Assembly: GCF_011927695.1 (NCBI RefSeq)
Contig: NZ_JAATJE010000001.1
Coordinates: 1,178,001 to 1,242,000, forward strand
From: Sphingomonas jejuensis
GTDB taxonomy: Bacteria > Pseudomonadota > Alphaproteobacteria > Sphingomonadales > Sphingomonadaceae
Reading direction: 5' to 3'
DNA length: 64,000 nucleotides
The position numbers and the translations under genes are program-made. Every line of letters begins with the position of its first letter. Position 1 is the stretch's first letter. The notes beneath the pieces were generated by a model. The model was not told the origin of the DNA. It saw nothing but the letters and a program-made list of their open reading frames with translations, and searched no databases. Shown here one piece after another: positions 43,989-53,732 of the stretch.

Positions 43989-44507
43989 ATGATGGCCGAC
44001 ACGACCGCCGTGACCCGCAAACCAAATCTTCTGGCCGGGGCGCTTGCCGGGCTGGCGGCCGGGCTGGTGGCGTCGTTCGCCATGTCGCAGGCGCAGGCCA
44101 TCGCCGGCAAGCTGGGGCTCGACCCGTCTGCGGACTCCGACGAGGATCCGGCAACGGTGAAGGCCGCCCAGGCAGTGTCGCGATCGGCCCGCGGAATGGA
44201 ATTGCAGGACCCCAGCAGCAAGGAACTGGCCGGATCGGCTGTCCATTACGTCACGGGCACGCTGCTGGGCGTCGCCTATGGCATTGCGGCCGAGTACCGG
44301 CCCGAGACCACCGTTGGCGCGGGAACGGCGTTCGGGCTCGGCACGTCGCTTCTGCTCGACGAAGCCGCGGTTCCCGCCGTTGGCCTGTCGGCACCGCCGA
44401 CCGAGATCGACGCAGGAACGCATGCATTCGGCCTGGCGTCGCACATCGTTTTCGGCCTCGCAGCGGAAGGCACCCGCAAGCTCGTGCGTGACCTGTTCGA
44501 CGACTGA
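43989..44507 (+). CDS. DUF1440 family membrane protein
   Basis: A 172-aa inner-membrane protein with about three or four hydrophobic segments: LLAGALAGLAAGLVASFAMS (residues 14-33), a YVTGTLLGVAYGIAAEY helix, and a final HIVFGLAAE helix. The arrangement fits DUF1440 (YagU-like) proteins. GGAGAG lies eight bases before the ATG pair at 43989/43992. Relatives may affect acid or salt tolerance, but that is weakly supported. Divergent from otsB. Confidence 0.75.
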   Translation: MMADTTAVTRKPNLLAGALAGLAAGLVASFAMSQAQAIAGKLGLDPSADSDEDPATVKAAQAVSRSARGMELQDPSSKELAGSAVHYVTGTLLGVAYGIAAEYRPETTVGAGTAFGLGTSLLLDEAAVPAVGLSAPPTEIDAGTHAFGLASHIVFGLAAEGTRKLVRDLFDD

Positions 44508-44552
44508 TCCGTCAGACTCCGAGAAGGTCGGCGGGCAGGACGCTCGCTGACC

Positions 44553-45677
44553 TCAGGAGCCCTGCGCGTCGCGGCCGAGCGCGATGTAACGCGCCAGGTG
44601 GTGGTCCTCGTCCCCCAATTGATGGTCGATCATCACCAGTCGCTTCGCATAATGCGACAGCGGCAGCTCCCACGTCATGCCGATGCCGCCGTGAAGCTGC
44701 ACCGCTTCCTCCGCCACCATGCGACCGATGCGGCCGGCCGTGTATTTCGCGGCGGCGAGCGCGCGGCTGCGGGCGGAGCTGGTGGGCTCGTCGAACGCCG
44801 CGGCCGCGTTGATCACCGCCGACCGGGCCTGCTCGATCTCCAGCAGCAGGTCGGCCATGCGGTGCTGAAGCGCCTGGAACTTGCCGATGGCGACGCCGAA
44901 CTGCTGGCGGGTCCTGAGGTAATCGAGCGTTAGATCGCGCACGACTTCCATCGCGCCCAGCGCTTCGGCCGACAGCGCGAGCAGACCGGCGTCGGTCGCG
45001 GCTTCGATCGCCGCGGCGCCCGCGCCCTCGCCGCCGACCAGCGTTGCGGGTGCCGCATCGAAGCCGATGTCTGCCGATCGTCCGCCGTCGATGTTGGTGT
45101 AGCCGCGACGGGTGACCCCGGGGTCGGAGGGGTCGACCAGGAACAGCGAGACGCCGTCCCGCTCACCCGCCTCGCCCGCGGTGCGCGCCGTTACCAGGAG
45201 CAGCCCGGCCGCCTCCCCGTGCGGCACCACGATCTTGGTGCCTTCGATCCTCCAGCCGTCGCCGGCGCGATCCGCGCGCACGGCAATGTCGGCAACCTCG
45301 TCCGCGCCTGCCTCGTCATGCGCGAAGGCGACGATCGTCTCACCCGCGACGATGGCGGCGAGCCGATCATGATCGCCGGTGACCGCAAGCGCGCGACCCG
45401 CCATCAGCGATCCCAAAAACGGCTCCACAACCAGGCCGCGGCCCAGCTCCTCGAACAGAACGGCGATGTCGAAGCCATGCCCGCCAAAGCCCCCCGCGTC
45501 CTCGGGGAACAGCGCGCCGGCGATGCCGAGCTCGGCCAGCCTTGCCCAGGCCGCGGGATCGTGGCCGCGCTCGCCATAGGCGGCCTTGTTGCGCGCATCG
45601 ATCGGCAGCTCGTCCGCCACGAAGCGGCGGAGCGTCTCGGCGATCATCCGCCGATCTTCGCTTTGCTGAAAATCCAC
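44553..45677 (-). CDS. Acyl-CoA dehydrogenase (smaller partner)
   Basis: A 374-aa flavoprotein of the acyl-CoA dehydrogenase superfamily. It has FGGHGFDIAVLFEELGRG, a middle beta-domain with VPHGEAAGLLLVTA, and the C-terminal helical domain with RTRQQFGVAIGKFQALQHRMADLL and VQLHGGIGMTWELPLSHY. The start is ATG at 45677, three bases after the stop of its partner gene, so the two are co-transcribed. Paired acyl-CoA dehydrogenases with unequal sequences often form a heteromeric enzyme (as in steroid or branched-chain catabolism). The substrate is not determined by the sequence. Confidence 0.85.
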   Translation of the reverse strand: MDFQQSEDRRMIAETLRRFVADELPIDARNKAAYGERGHDPAAWARLAELGIAGALFPEDAGGFGGHGFDIAVLFEELGRGLVVEPFLGSLMAGRALAVTGDHDRLAAIVAGETIVAFAHDEAGADEVADIAVRADRAGDGWRIEGTKIVVPHGEAAGLLLVTARTAGEAGERDGVSLFLVDPSDPGVTRRGYTNIDGGRSADIGFDAAPATLVGGEGAGAAAIEAATDAGLLALSAEALGAMEVVRDLTLDYLRTRQQFGVAIGKFQALQHRMADLLLEIEQARSAVINAAAAFDEPTSSARSRALAAAKYTAGRIGRMVAEEAVQLHGGIGMTWELPLSHYAKRLVMIDHQLGDEDHHLARYIALGRDAQGS

Positions 45678-45679
45678 CG

Positions 45680-46876
45680 TCAGAGCCCCAGGATCGCTTT
45701 GGTGATGATGCCCTTCTGGATCTCATTCGACCCGCCGAAGATCGACAGCTTGCGGTTGTTGAAATAGCCCGCAGCGGCGGGCGCGGCCTCGTCCGGTCCG
45801 ATCGGCTCCTCGTTCCAGCCGTCCTCCAGCGCCTCCTCGACAAAGGGGCGGGCATGCGCGCCGAACGCACGCCGGTAGAGATCGGTGATCTCCTGCCGGA
45901 TGATGGTGCCCTTAATCTTCAGCATCGAGCTTTCGGCACCCGGCGCCCCGCCGCCGGCCGCCGCCGCGATGACGCGCAGATTGGTGGTGGCCATGTTCGC
46001 GAGATCGATCTCCACCCGCGCAAGGCGGGCGGCGAACAGCGGATCATCGATGAGCGCGCGACCGCCGCGACGCTGCGTGCGGGCGACCGCCTTCAACTGC
46101 TCGAGCGCAGCCTGCGACGCGCCCACGCCGGCGATGTTCGTTCGTTCATAGGTCAGCAGATATTTGGCAATCGTCCAGCCCTGGTTCTCCTCGCCCACGA
46201 GGTTCTCAACCGGCACGCGGACGTCGGTGAAGAACACCTCGTTCACCTCGGCTTCGCCATCGAGCAGGCGGATCGGCCGCACCTCGATGCCGGGCGATCG
46301 CATGTCGATGAGCAGGAACGAGATGCCATCCTGCTTCTTGCCACTGTTGTCCGTCCGCACGAGGCAGAAGATCATGTCGGCATACTGGGCAAGCGTGGTC
46401 CAGGTCTTCTGCCCGTTGACCACATAATGGTCGCCATCGCGCACTGCGCTCGTCTTCAGGCCGGCGAGGTCGGATCCCGCCCCCGGCTCCGAATAGCCCT
46501 GGCACCACCAGTCGGTGCCGTCGAGAATGCGCGGCAGCCAGTGCCGCTTCTGGGCGTCCGTGCCGAACTTCAGCAGCACCGGTCCCAGCATGTTGATGCC
46601 AAAGGGCAGGATGCGGGGCGCGTAGGCCAGTGCCGCTTCCTCCTCGAAGATGTGGCGCTCCACCACGTCCCACCCGGTACCGCCCCATTCGCGCGGCCAG
46701 TGCGTGGCAAGCCAGCCGCGCTCGTTCAGGATCGCGTGCCATTCCTCCATGTCGGCCTTGCCGAGCCGCCGTCCGGTGCGGACCTTGTCCGCCAGTCGCC
46801 GCGGCAGCTTGTCCCGCAGGAATTGCTGCACTTCCAAACGGAACGCGGCCTGCTCCGCTGTGTCGTTCAGGTTCAT
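45680..46876 (-). CDS. Acyl-CoA dehydrogenase (larger partner)
   Basis: A 398-aa acyl-CoA dehydrogenase. It has WLATHWPREWGGTGWDVVER, GINMLGPVLLKFGTDAQKRHWL, CQGYSEPGAGSDLAGLKTSA (FAD/substrate block), VNGQKTWTTLAQYAD and a C-terminal GGSNEIQKGIITKAIL. It is first in the two-gene minus-strand operon and should oxidise acyl-CoA with electrons passed to ETF. The start is ATG at 46876. The 201 bp between it and the divergent DUF885 gene hold no motif that I can recognise. Confidence 0.87.
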   Translation of the reverse strand: MNLNDTAEQAAFRLEVQQFLRDKLPRRLADKVRTGRRLGKADMEEWHAILNERGWLATHWPREWGGTGWDVVERHIFEEEAALAYAPRILPFGINMLGPVLLKFGTDAQKRHWLPRILDGTDWWCQGYSEPGAGSDLAGLKTSAVRDGDHYVVNGQKTWTTLAQYADMIFCLVRTDNSGKKQDGISFLLIDMRSPGIEVRPIRLLDGEAEVNEVFFTDVRVPVENLVGEENQGWTIAKYLLTYERTNIAGVGASQAALEQLKAVARTQRRGGRALIDDPLFAARLARVEIDLANMATTNLRVIAAAAGGGAPGAESSMLKIKGTIIRQEITDLYRRAFGAHARPFVEEALEDGWNEEPIGPDEAAPAAAGYFNNRKLSIFGGSNEIQKGIITKAILGL

Positions 46877-47077
46877 CTCGCCTCCTGCCGGCCGGTCGTG
46901 TCGCGGCCGCTTTTGCGCAGATTAGCGGGCGGCGCGGCGCCTGTCGCGAGACTTCGCGCCGGCCGTGGACGACGTAGCGGCAAGCGCGCAGGCACCCACA
47001 GCCGACTCGCCGGATGCGGGTGGATCGCGGGCGCAAAAGGCGGCAGGACGGCGGCGGGCAAGAAAAAGGGGAGTCGC

Positions 47078-48904
47078 ATGGACCGTCGCGCATTCATGAG
47101 CGGAACCGCGCTCGCAACGGCGGGCATGCTGCTGCCGGCGCGCGCATCGTCGCAGACCCCTGCCCCACCTGCTGTCGGCCGCACCGCCGAAGACCAGCGG
47201 CTGCGCCAGATGCTCGACCGCTTCTTTGAACAGCGCGTGGCCGACAGCCCGGAGGCGATGACGCGGCTCGGCACCGATGTCGGCCCGGCTGCCGCGATGC
47301 GCCGACAGCTCGACGATCGGTCCGCCAGCGCGAAGGCGGTGGAGGATCGGCGAACGACGGCCGAGCTGCAGCAGCTCCGCACCATCAACCGGGACGCGCT
47401 GAGCCCGGCCGGCCGCATCGATCACGACGTCGTCGCCTACCAGCTGGAGCGCAGCGTGGCGGGCCAACGCTACACATTCGGATCCGCGGGCGGCCGATAC
47501 TCGCCTTATGTGCTCAGCCAGCTGTCGGGCGCCTACCGCGACCTGCCCGACTTCATGGAAAGCCAGCACCCGGTCCGCGATGCCAGCGACGCCGACGCCT
47601 ATCTGGCGCGGCTGGAAGCCATGCCGGTCGCCTTCGACCAGGAACTGGAGCGACAGCGAGCGGACGCTGCCGCAGGCATCTTCGCGCCCGACTACATCCT
47701 GGACACGACGCTGGTGCAGCTCCGCAACCTGCGTGATCGCCCGGCGGCCGAGACGGTCCTCGTCACCGCGCTTGCCGCCAAGCTTTCCGCGGCGAACCTG
47801 CCGCCCTCAGCCGCCGCCCGCGCCGCGACCATCGTGGAGCAGGCGATCCATCCGGCGCTCGACCGGCAGATCGCGCTGGTGACGGAGCTGCGCGGACGGG
47901 CGACGCATGATGCCGGCGTGTGGCGGCTGCCGCAGGGCGCCGACTATTATGCGGACGCAATCAAGGCGGCGACCACCACCGACTATTCGGCCGACGATGT
48001 CCACCGCATCGGGCTTGAGCAGGTCGCCGAGATCGAGGCGCGGATCGACAGCATCCTGCGCGAACAGGGAATGACGGGAGGCACGGTCGGCGCGCGGCTG
48101 GTGGCGCTCAACGAGCGACCCGACCAGCTTTTCGCCAACACCGATGCCGGCCGTGCCGAGCTGCTGGCGCAGCTGAACGCGCAGGTGCTCGCGATGAACC
48201 GGCGCCTGCCAGAGCTGTTCGGGACGCTGCCGCAGGCGCCTGTCGAGGTGCGGCGCGTGCCGGCGCACATCCAGGCCGGGGCGCCCGGCGGATATTATCA
48301 GGCAGCGTCGCTCGATGGGACGCGGCCGGGCATCTACTACATCAACCTGCGCGATACGTTCGACCGGCCGAAGTTCGGGCTGGCGACGCTTACCCATCAC
48401 GAGGCGACGCCGGGTCACCACCTGCAGGTCAGCCTTGCGCAGGAATCGGACGACATCCCCATGCTGCGCCGGCGCGGCGGCTTTTCCGCCTATTCGGAAG
48501 GCTGGGCCCTTTATTCAGAGCAGCTGGCCGACGAGATCGGCATGTTCGAGGGCGATCCGCTCGGACGGGTGGGCTACCTCCAGTCGCTGCTGTTCCGCGC
48601 GACCCGGCTGGTGGTCGACACAGGCCTCCATCACAAGCGCTGGTCGCGCGAGCGGGCGACCGATTACCTGATCGCCACCACAGGCATCGCGCGCGGACGC
48701 AGCCAGGGCGAGATCGACCGCTACACCGTCTGGCCCGGGCAGGCGACGAGCTACAAGATCGGGCACACCGTCTGGACGCGGCTGCGCGACGAGGAACGCC
48801 AGCGGCGCGGCGATGCATTCGACCCGAAGCGCTTCCACCAGGTGCTGCTGCTGGGTGCGATGCCCCTGGCCGTGCTGGAGCGAGTGGTGCGCGAGCAGGC
48901 GTGA
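47078..48904 (+). CDS. Secreted DUF885 (metallopeptidase-like) protein
   Basis: A 608-aa exported protein. The N-terminus [19 protein letters not shown] looks like a Tat-type signal (RRxF with a following hydrophobic stretch). The body matches DUF885, and has the metal-site-like [13 protein letters not shown], then [15 protein letters not shown], which together resemble a HExxH-type peptidase site. Members include putative periplasmic or lipoprotein peptidases. The start at 47078 follows GGGGAG. The same frame is open for 1,500 bases upstream, but only as antisense of the two acyl-CoA dehydrogenase genes. Confidence 0.85.
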   Translation: MDRRAFMSGTALATAGMLLPARASSQTPAPPAVGRTAEDQRLRQMLDRFFEQRVADSPEAMTRLGTDVGPAAAMRRQLDDRSASAKAVEDRRTTAELQQLRTINRDALSPAGRIDHDVVAYQLERSVAGQRYTFGSAGGRYSPYVLSQLSGAYRDLPDFMESQHPVRDASDADAYLARLEAMPVAFDQELERQRADAAAGIFAPDYILDTTLVQLRNLRDRPAAETVLVTALAAKLSAANLPPSAAARAATIVEQAIHPALDRQIALVTELRGRATHDAGVWRLPQGADYYADAIKAATTTDYSADDVHRIGLEQVAEIEARIDSILREQGMTGGTVGARLVALNERPDQLFANTDAGRAELLAQLNAQVLAMNRRLPELFGTLPQAPVEVRRVPAHIQAGAPGGYYQAASLDGTRPGIYYINLRDTFDRPKFGLATLTHHEATPGHHLQVSLAQESDDIPMLRRRGGFSAYSEGWALYSEQLADEIGMFEGDPLGRVGYLQSLLFRATRLVVDTGLHHKRWSRERATDYLIATTGIARGRSQGEIDRYTVWPGQATSYKIGHTVWTRLRDEERQRRGDAFDPKRFHQVLLLGAMPLAVLERVVREQA

Positions 48905-48929
48905 CTGGACGGCGGCGCGGCGATTGGCG

Positions 48930-49382
48930 ATGGGCAACCCCATGACGATCCGCATCCAGCTTAGCCGCCTGCCCCATGGCGAGGGGCTGCCCCTGCCCGC
49001 CTACGCCACCGCCCATGCCGCCGGTCTGGACATCTGCGCGGCGGAAAGCCTGACGCTCGCCCCCGGGGCACGCCATGCGGTGGCGACCGGCTTCGCGATC
49101 GCCATTCCTCCCGGGCACGAGGTTCAGGTACGGCCGCGATCGGGGCTGGCGCTGAAGCACGGCATCACCTGCCTCAACACACCGGGCACGATCGACGCGG
49201 ACTATCGCGGCGAGGTGAAGGTCATCCTGGCTAACCTCGGGTCTGATCCCTTCGAGGTGACCCGGGGCGAGCGGATCGCCCAGCTTGTCCCTGCCGTCGT
49301 GACACAGGCCGTGTTCGACGAGGTTGACGCGCTCGACGACACGGATCGGGGCGTGGGAGGCTTCGGCTCGACCGGGCGATGA
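48930..49382 (+). CDS. dut: dUTP diphosphatase
   Basis: A 150-aa dUTPase that hydrolyses dUTP to dUMP and limits uracil in DNA. The five family motifs are visible: [11 protein letters not shown] (I), RPRSGLAL (II), [19 protein letters not shown] (III), RGERIAQLV (IV) and [12 protein letters not shown] (V). Starts at 48930 (MGNP) or 48942 (MTIR); neither has a strong ribosome site. The stop overlaps the moeB start by four bases. Confidence 0.92.
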   Translation: MGNPMTIRIQLSRLPHGEGLPLPAYATAHAAGLDICAAESLTLAPGARHAVATGFAIAIPPGHEVQVRPRSGLALKHGITCLNTPGTIDADYRGEVKVILANLGSDPFEVTRGERIAQLVPAVVTQAVFDEVDALDDTDRGVGGFGSTGR

Positions 49383-50131
49383 CGCTCAGCGACGCGCAGA
49401 TCGACCGCTATGCCCGCCACCTCGTGTTGAAGGAGGTCGGCGGCGTCGGACAGCAGCGGCTGCTCGGCGCGCATGTGGCGGTGCTGGGCGCCGGCGGCAT
49501 CGGGTGCCCGGCGATCCAAGCGCTTGCGGCCGCCGGGGTCGGAGGCCTCACCATCATCGACGACGACCATGTCGCCCTGTCGAACCTGCAGCGCCAGACG
49601 CTGTTCAGCACCGGCGATGTCGGCAGACCCAAGGCGATCGCGGCGGCGGACGCTGTCGCCCGCCTCAATCCGGACGTTGCGATCAGCGCCCATGTGCAGC
49701 GCCTGTCGGCCGGCAACGCCGCGCAGATGCTTGCCGGCGCCGACGTCATCCTGGACGGGTGCGACAACTTCGCGACCCGCCTGCTGGTGGCCGAGGCGGC
49801 GCTGGCGGCGGAGGTTCCGCTGGTCTCGGCGGCGGTCGGACAGTTCGAGGGGCAGGTCGCGACATATCGCGGGTGGGAGCCGGACCAGCCCTGCTACCGC
49901 TGCTTCGTCGGCGATGATCCGGAGCGGGAGGAAGCAAGCTGCGCCGAACAAGGCGTGATGGGCGCGGCCACCGCCGTGGTCGGCAGCCTTGCAGCAACGG
50001 AGGTGCTGCGCGCGTTGACGGGCTTCGGCCGCGATGTGGCAGGCGACCTGTTGCTCATCGATCTCCTCGCATTGCGCTTTCGCACGGTGCGGATCGCGAA
50101 GGATCCGGGCTGCCCCTCATGCAGCCGCTGA
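49379..50131 (+). CDS. moeB: MoeB/ThiF/HesA-family adenylyltransferase
   Basis: A 250-aa E1-like enzyme that adenylates the C-terminus of a small sulfur-carrier protein (MoaD or ThiS). It has [20 protein letters not shown], the ATP-binding [38 protein letters not shown], and zinc Cys pairs CYRC and CPSC. There is no C-terminal rhodanese domain. It is coupled to dut and overlaps the small DsrE-like gene by 13 bases. MoeB and ThiF cannot be separated by eye, and the usual MoeB name is used. Confidence 0.88.
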   Translation: MTLSDAQIDRYARHLVLKEVGGVGQQRLLGAHVAVLGAGGIGCPAIQALAAAGVGGLTIIDDDHVALSNLQRQTLFSTGDVGRPKAIAAADAVARLNPDVAISAHVQRLSAGNAAQMLAGADVILDGCDNFATRLLVAEAALAAEVPLVSAAVGQFEGQVATYRGWEPDQPCYRCFVGDDPEREEASCAEQGVMGAATAVVGSLAATEVLRALTGFGRDVAGDLLLIDLLALRFRTVRIAKDPGCPSCSR

Positions 50132-50424
50132 CGCTGGTGGTGCTCGGCCCGGATCCGGACCGGGCGGCGGGCGCGGCGGCGATGGCGGCGGCGGCGGCGG
50201 CGCTGGGCGCGGAAACGACGATCTACCTGCACGAAGGCGCTGTTCCACTGGCGACGGGCACGCTGTTCGCGGACGCGCAGGCGCTCGGCGCGCGCGTGAT
50301 CCTCTGCCAGACGGGGCTGGCGGCGGCAGCGCTCGACCTGTCGGACCTTGATCCGCGGCTCGACAGCGGCGGGCTGGTGGGCCTGTTTGCCGGACTCGGG
50401 AACGGACGGCTGGTGGTGGTCTGA
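50119..50424 (+). CDS. Small DsrE-like protein
   Basis: A 101-aa protein with the alternating fold of the DsrE/DsrF-like family: [20 protein letters not shown] at the start, ETTIYLHEGAV in the middle, and GARVILCQTGLAAAAL with a single Cys at about residue 64 that could carry sulfur. An Ala-rich stretch is at residues 17-29. It starts inside the end of moeB, so co-translation is likely. Proximity to a sulfur-carrier activating enzyme suggests sulfur relay, but that is only inferred. Confidence 0.6.
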   Translation: MQPLTLVVLGPDPDRAAGAAAMAAAAAALGAETTIYLHEGAVPLATGTLFADAQALGARVILCQTGLAAAALDLSDLDPRLDSGGLVGLFAGLGNGRLVVV

Positions 50425-50445
50425 TCGCCACCACCAGCGCTGAAA

Positions 50446-53052
50446 TCAGGCCTTGCTTGTCTTCTTCGTCGCCGTCTTCCCGGCGGCGGTCTTCTTAGCG
50501 ACCGGCTTCTTCGCCGACGCCTTGTCCCCCGACTTAGCGGGTTCCGCCTTCTTGGCAGCCGCCTTCTTCGCAGGCGCCTTCCGCCCCTTCTTGGCGGGCG
50601 CGGCGGCGGCGCGCGCGTCGATCAGTTGCGCGGCTTCCTCAAGCGTCAGCTGCTCCGGCGCGATGTCCTTCGGCAGCGTCGCGTTGGTGGTGCCGTCGGT
50701 GACATAGGGGCCGTAGCGGCCCTCCATCAGCCGCAGCTCGAGCTCCGTCCGCGGATGCTTGCCGAGCTGGCGAAGCGGCTCCCGCGCGGCGCCGCGCTGT
50801 GGCCGGCCGCCGCCCGCCGCCGCCTCTGCAAGCTTGACCACGGCGGCGTTCATGCCCGTCTCGAACACCTCCACCGTCGAGGCCAGGCGGGCATATTTTC
50901 CCGCATGCAGCAGATAAGGTCCGTATCGCCCGATCGACGCCGTGATCGGCTCTCCCGTCTCCGGGTGGGCACCGACGGTCCGGGGCAGCGCCAGAAGCTT
51001 CAGCGCAAATTCAAGGTCGACGTCGGGCGCATCCTTCGGGATCGACGCGCGCTTGGCATCCTTGCCCTCACCGAGCTGAAGATAGGGACCGAACCGACCG
51101 GAGCGGCGGCTGACCTCCAGGTCGGTGTCCGGGTCGCGGCCCAGCACCTCGGGCCCGGCATCGCCGCCCGCATCCTCGCTCCCGCCCTGCGCGAAGCGGC
51201 GGGTGAACTTGCAGTCGGGATAGTTGGAGCAGGCGACAAACGCACCGAAGCGTCCGCCGCGCAGCGCCAGGCGCCCTTCACCGCAATTGGGGCACAGGCG
51301 CGCATCGCTGCCATCCGCCTTTGGCGGGAAGAGGAAGTCCGACAGGAACTCGTCCAGCGCGGCGGTGATCTCGGACGGCTTCTGCTCCATGACCTCGGCG
51401 GTCTTGGGCTTGAAGTCGCGCCAGAAGGCATCGAGCACCGCCTGCCACTGCGCCCGGCCGCCGGACACGTCGTCCAGTTCCTCCTCCAGCCCGGCCGTGA
51501 AGTCATAACTGACGTAGCGAGCGAAGAAGCGCTCAAGGAAGGCGATCAGCAGCCGGCCGCTCTCCTCCGGCAGGAACCGGTTCTTATCGACCCGCACATA
51601 GGCGCGGTCCTTCAGCACCTGGAGGATCGATGCATAGGTGGACGGGCGCCCGATCCCCAGCTCCTCCATGCGCTTGACCAGGCTCGCCTCCGAATAGCGC
51701 GGTGGCGGCTGCGTGAAATGCTGTTCGGCGGACACGCCGGTCTTCGCGGGCGCATCGCCCTCAGCCAGCCGCGGGAGACGGCGACTGTCCTCGTCACCGT
51801 CGTCGTCGCGGCCCTCCTCGTAGAGCGCGAGATATCCGGGGAAGAGCACAACCTGACCGGTGGCACGAAGCGCATGGCGGCCGGTGCCGTCGACCAGCTC
51901 CACGGCGGTGCGCACCAGCCGCGCGGATGCCATCTGACTGGCGAGCGCGCGACGCCAGATGAGATCATACAGGCGCGCCTCGTCGCCGGCGCCGTGCCGA
52001 TCCTTGCCGAAGTCCGTAGGCCGGATCGCTTCGTGCGCTTCCTGCGCGTTCTTGGCCTTGGTCTGATACTGGCGCGGCTTGTCGGGAACATAGCCGGCGT
52101 CGTAGCGCCGCGCGATCGCGCCGCGCGCGGCGGAGATGGCGTCACCGTCCATCTGCACGCCATCAGTGCGCATATAGGTGATCGCGCCCGCCTCGTAGAG
52201 CGTCTGCGCCACGCGCATCGTATGGCTGGCGGAAAAGCCCAGCTTGCGCGCGGCTTCCTGCTGGAGCGTGGAGGTGGTGAACGGCGGTGCCGGGTTGCGC
52301 GTCGCGGGCTTTGTTTCCACCGAGGACACGGTGAAGCGGCCGGCTTCGACCGCAGCCCTGGCGCGGGCAGCCGTGTCCCCGTCGCCGATCGTCAGCCGCT
52401 CGATCTTGTCGCCGTCGAAGCGGACGAGCCGCGCCTGGAAGGTCTGGCCGTCATGCTCCATGTCGGCCGTGATCGACCAGTATTCGCGCGGCACGAAGCT
52501 TTCGATCTCGCGCTCGCGCTCCACCACCAATCGCAGCGCGACGGACTGCACGCGTCCGGCCGACTTGGCGCCCGGCAGCTTGCGCCACAACACGGGCGAC
52601 AGGGTGAAGCCGACGAGATAGTCGAGCGCGCGCCGCGCCCGGTAGGCATCAATCAGATCGGTGTCGAGCTGGCGTGGCCGCGCCATCGCGCTTGTCACCG
52701 CAGGCTTTGTGATGGCGTTGAAGGTCACGCGCTGAACATCCTGCGGCAGCGCCTTTTTCTGGCGCAGCACTTCCTGCACGTGCCAGCTGATCGCCTCGCC
52801 CTCCCGGTCCGGGTCGGTCGCGAGGATCAGCCGGTCGGCCTTCTTCGCCTCGTCGGCGATGGCCTTCAGCTGCTTGCCCTTGTCGGCGTAGTTCTCCCAC
52901 TGCATCGCAAAGCCGTCATCCGGATCCACCGATCCATCCTTGGGCGGCAGGTCGCGGATATGGCCGTAGGAGGCGAGGACCCTGAAATCCTTGCCGAGAT
53001 ACCCCTCGATGGTCTTGGCCTTGGCGGGAGATTCAACGATGACGAGCTGCAT
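50446..53052 (-). CDS. topA: DNA topoisomerase I
   Basis: An 868-aa type IA topoisomerase that relaxes negative supercoils. It has the TOPRIM start MQLVIVESPAKAKTIEGYLG and TDPDREGEAISWH, the catalytic TYMRTDG with Tyr293, and zinc-finger-like repeats in the C-terminal half (CPNCGEGRLALRGGRFGAF, then SRRSGRFGPYLQLG-type repeats). The final 60 residues are a Lys/Ala-rich tail that alternates KKA and AKK, as in other alphaproteobacteria. The start at 53052 is an ATG. The next gene is divergent. Confidence 0.93.
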   Translation of the reverse strand: MQLVIVESPAKAKTIEGYLGKDFRVLASYGHIRDLPPKDGSVDPDDGFAMQWENYADKGKQLKAIADEAKKADRLILATDPDREGEAISWHVQEVLRQKKALPQDVQRVTFNAITKPAVTSAMARPRQLDTDLIDAYRARRALDYLVGFTLSPVLWRKLPGAKSAGRVQSVALRLVVEREREIESFVPREYWSITADMEHDGQTFQARLVRFDGDKIERLTIGDGDTAARARAAVEAGRFTVSSVETKPATRNPAPPFTTSTLQQEAARKLGFSASHTMRVAQTLYEAGAITYMRTDGVQMDGDAISAARGAIARRYDAGYVPDKPRQYQTKAKNAQEAHEAIRPTDFGKDRHGAGDEARLYDLIWRRALASQMASARLVRTAVELVDGTGRHALRATGQVVLFPGYLALYEEGRDDDGDEDSRRLPRLAEGDAPAKTGVSAEQHFTQPPPRYSEASLVKRMEELGIGRPSTYASILQVLKDRAYVRVDKNRFLPEESGRLLIAFLERFFARYVSYDFTAGLEEELDDVSGGRAQWQAVLDAFWRDFKPKTAEVMEQKPSEITAALDEFLSDFLFPPKADGSDARLCPNCGEGRLALRGGRFGAFVACSNYPDCKFTRRFAQGGSEDAGGDAGPEVLGRDPDTDLEVSRRSGRFGPYLQLGEGKDAKRASIPKDAPDVDLEFALKLLALPRTVGAHPETGEPITASIGRYGPYLLHAGKYARLASTVEVFETGMNAAVVKLAEAAAGGGRPQRGAAREPLRQLGKHPRTELELRLMEGRYGPYVTDGTTNATLPKDIAPEQLTLEEAAQLIDARAAAAPAKKGRKAPAKKAAAKKAEPAKSGDKASAKKPVAKKTAAGKTATKKTSKA

Positions 53053-53095
53053 GGGCGGAGTTTCGATGTCCTTACGTGTACGCGCGAGAGTGGGG

Positions 53096-53731
53096 ATGGG
53101 GCAGATGCGTCGTCAAGCAGGTGTCGCAGCCATGGCACTGCTGCTGATCGCCACGTCCGGCGACGCCATCGCTGCCGCGCCCCCGCCGACGCTTGGCTTC
53201 GAGGAGGGCATGTCGGCCGAGGAGATCGGCCAGACCATCGCCGCGATCGAAGCTCATCCGGATCAGGCCGACCCCTTCCAGTGGGCGATCGTCGCCGCGC
53301 GCGAATTCGAACGGGGGAACCGGCTGCGCGCAACCTTCTGGTTCTACATGTTCCAGATCCGCAGCCGGCCTTGGGCCCGCGCAGACGGGGCGGGCAGCGG
53401 CGCCGCGGCGCTCCGCGCATCGTTGAACGCGACGCTTGGGCCGACCGTGAACGCGTGGATCGCAGCGGATCCCGCGATCTGGCAAGATGTCGCAACCCGT
53501 GCGATCGCGTTTGAAGCGCGCCTGCCGCTTCATCCGGACCGACCCGAGGGCATGGACGAGGCCGCCTGGCGCCGCCTGGTCGCGGAACAGCGCGCCGCTT
53601 ATGCCGCAGAAGCGCGCTCCGCCTTCGCCGACCTGGAGCCCGCCGAGGTCGCGCGCGCGCGGCGGGAGAACGGCCTGCCGTCCGGTTCGCTGACGGACCA
53701 GGGCCGGCCGCTTGACGAGAGCTGGCGCTAG
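53096..53731 (+). CDS. Exported hypothetical protein
   Basis: A 211-aa protein with an N-terminal signal (about residues 4-27, with AAMALLLIATSG) and a helical mature part. It has GMSAEEIGQTIAAIEAHPDQ, RLRATFWFYMFQIRSRPWA, and ends in LTDQGRPLDESWR. Starts at ATG 53096 or ATG 53105 are both plausible. I do not recognise a family with a known role. It is divergent from topA and meets dprA tail to tail. Confidence 0.7.
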   Translation: MGQMRRQAGVAAMALLLIATSGDAIAAAPPPTLGFEEGMSAEEIGQTIAAIEAHPDQADPFQWAIVAAREFERGNRLRATFWFYMFQIRSRPWARADGAGSGAAALRASLNATLGPTVNAWIAADPAIWQDVATRAIAFEARLPLHPDRPEGMDEAAWRRLVAEQRAAYAAEARSAFADLEPAEVARARRENGLPSGSLTDQGRPLDESWR

Positions 53732-53732
53732 A

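Noticed and set aside
45542-47077. A long open extension in front of the DUF885 gene
   Set aside because: It is antisense to the two acyl-CoA dehydrogenases, and the DUF885 protein starts with its own signal peptide at 47078.
50626-53514. A 962-codon open frame antisense to topA
   Set aside because: Same kind of shadow frame; the composition is basic and Arg-rich, without motifs, and topA has all its catalytic blocks.
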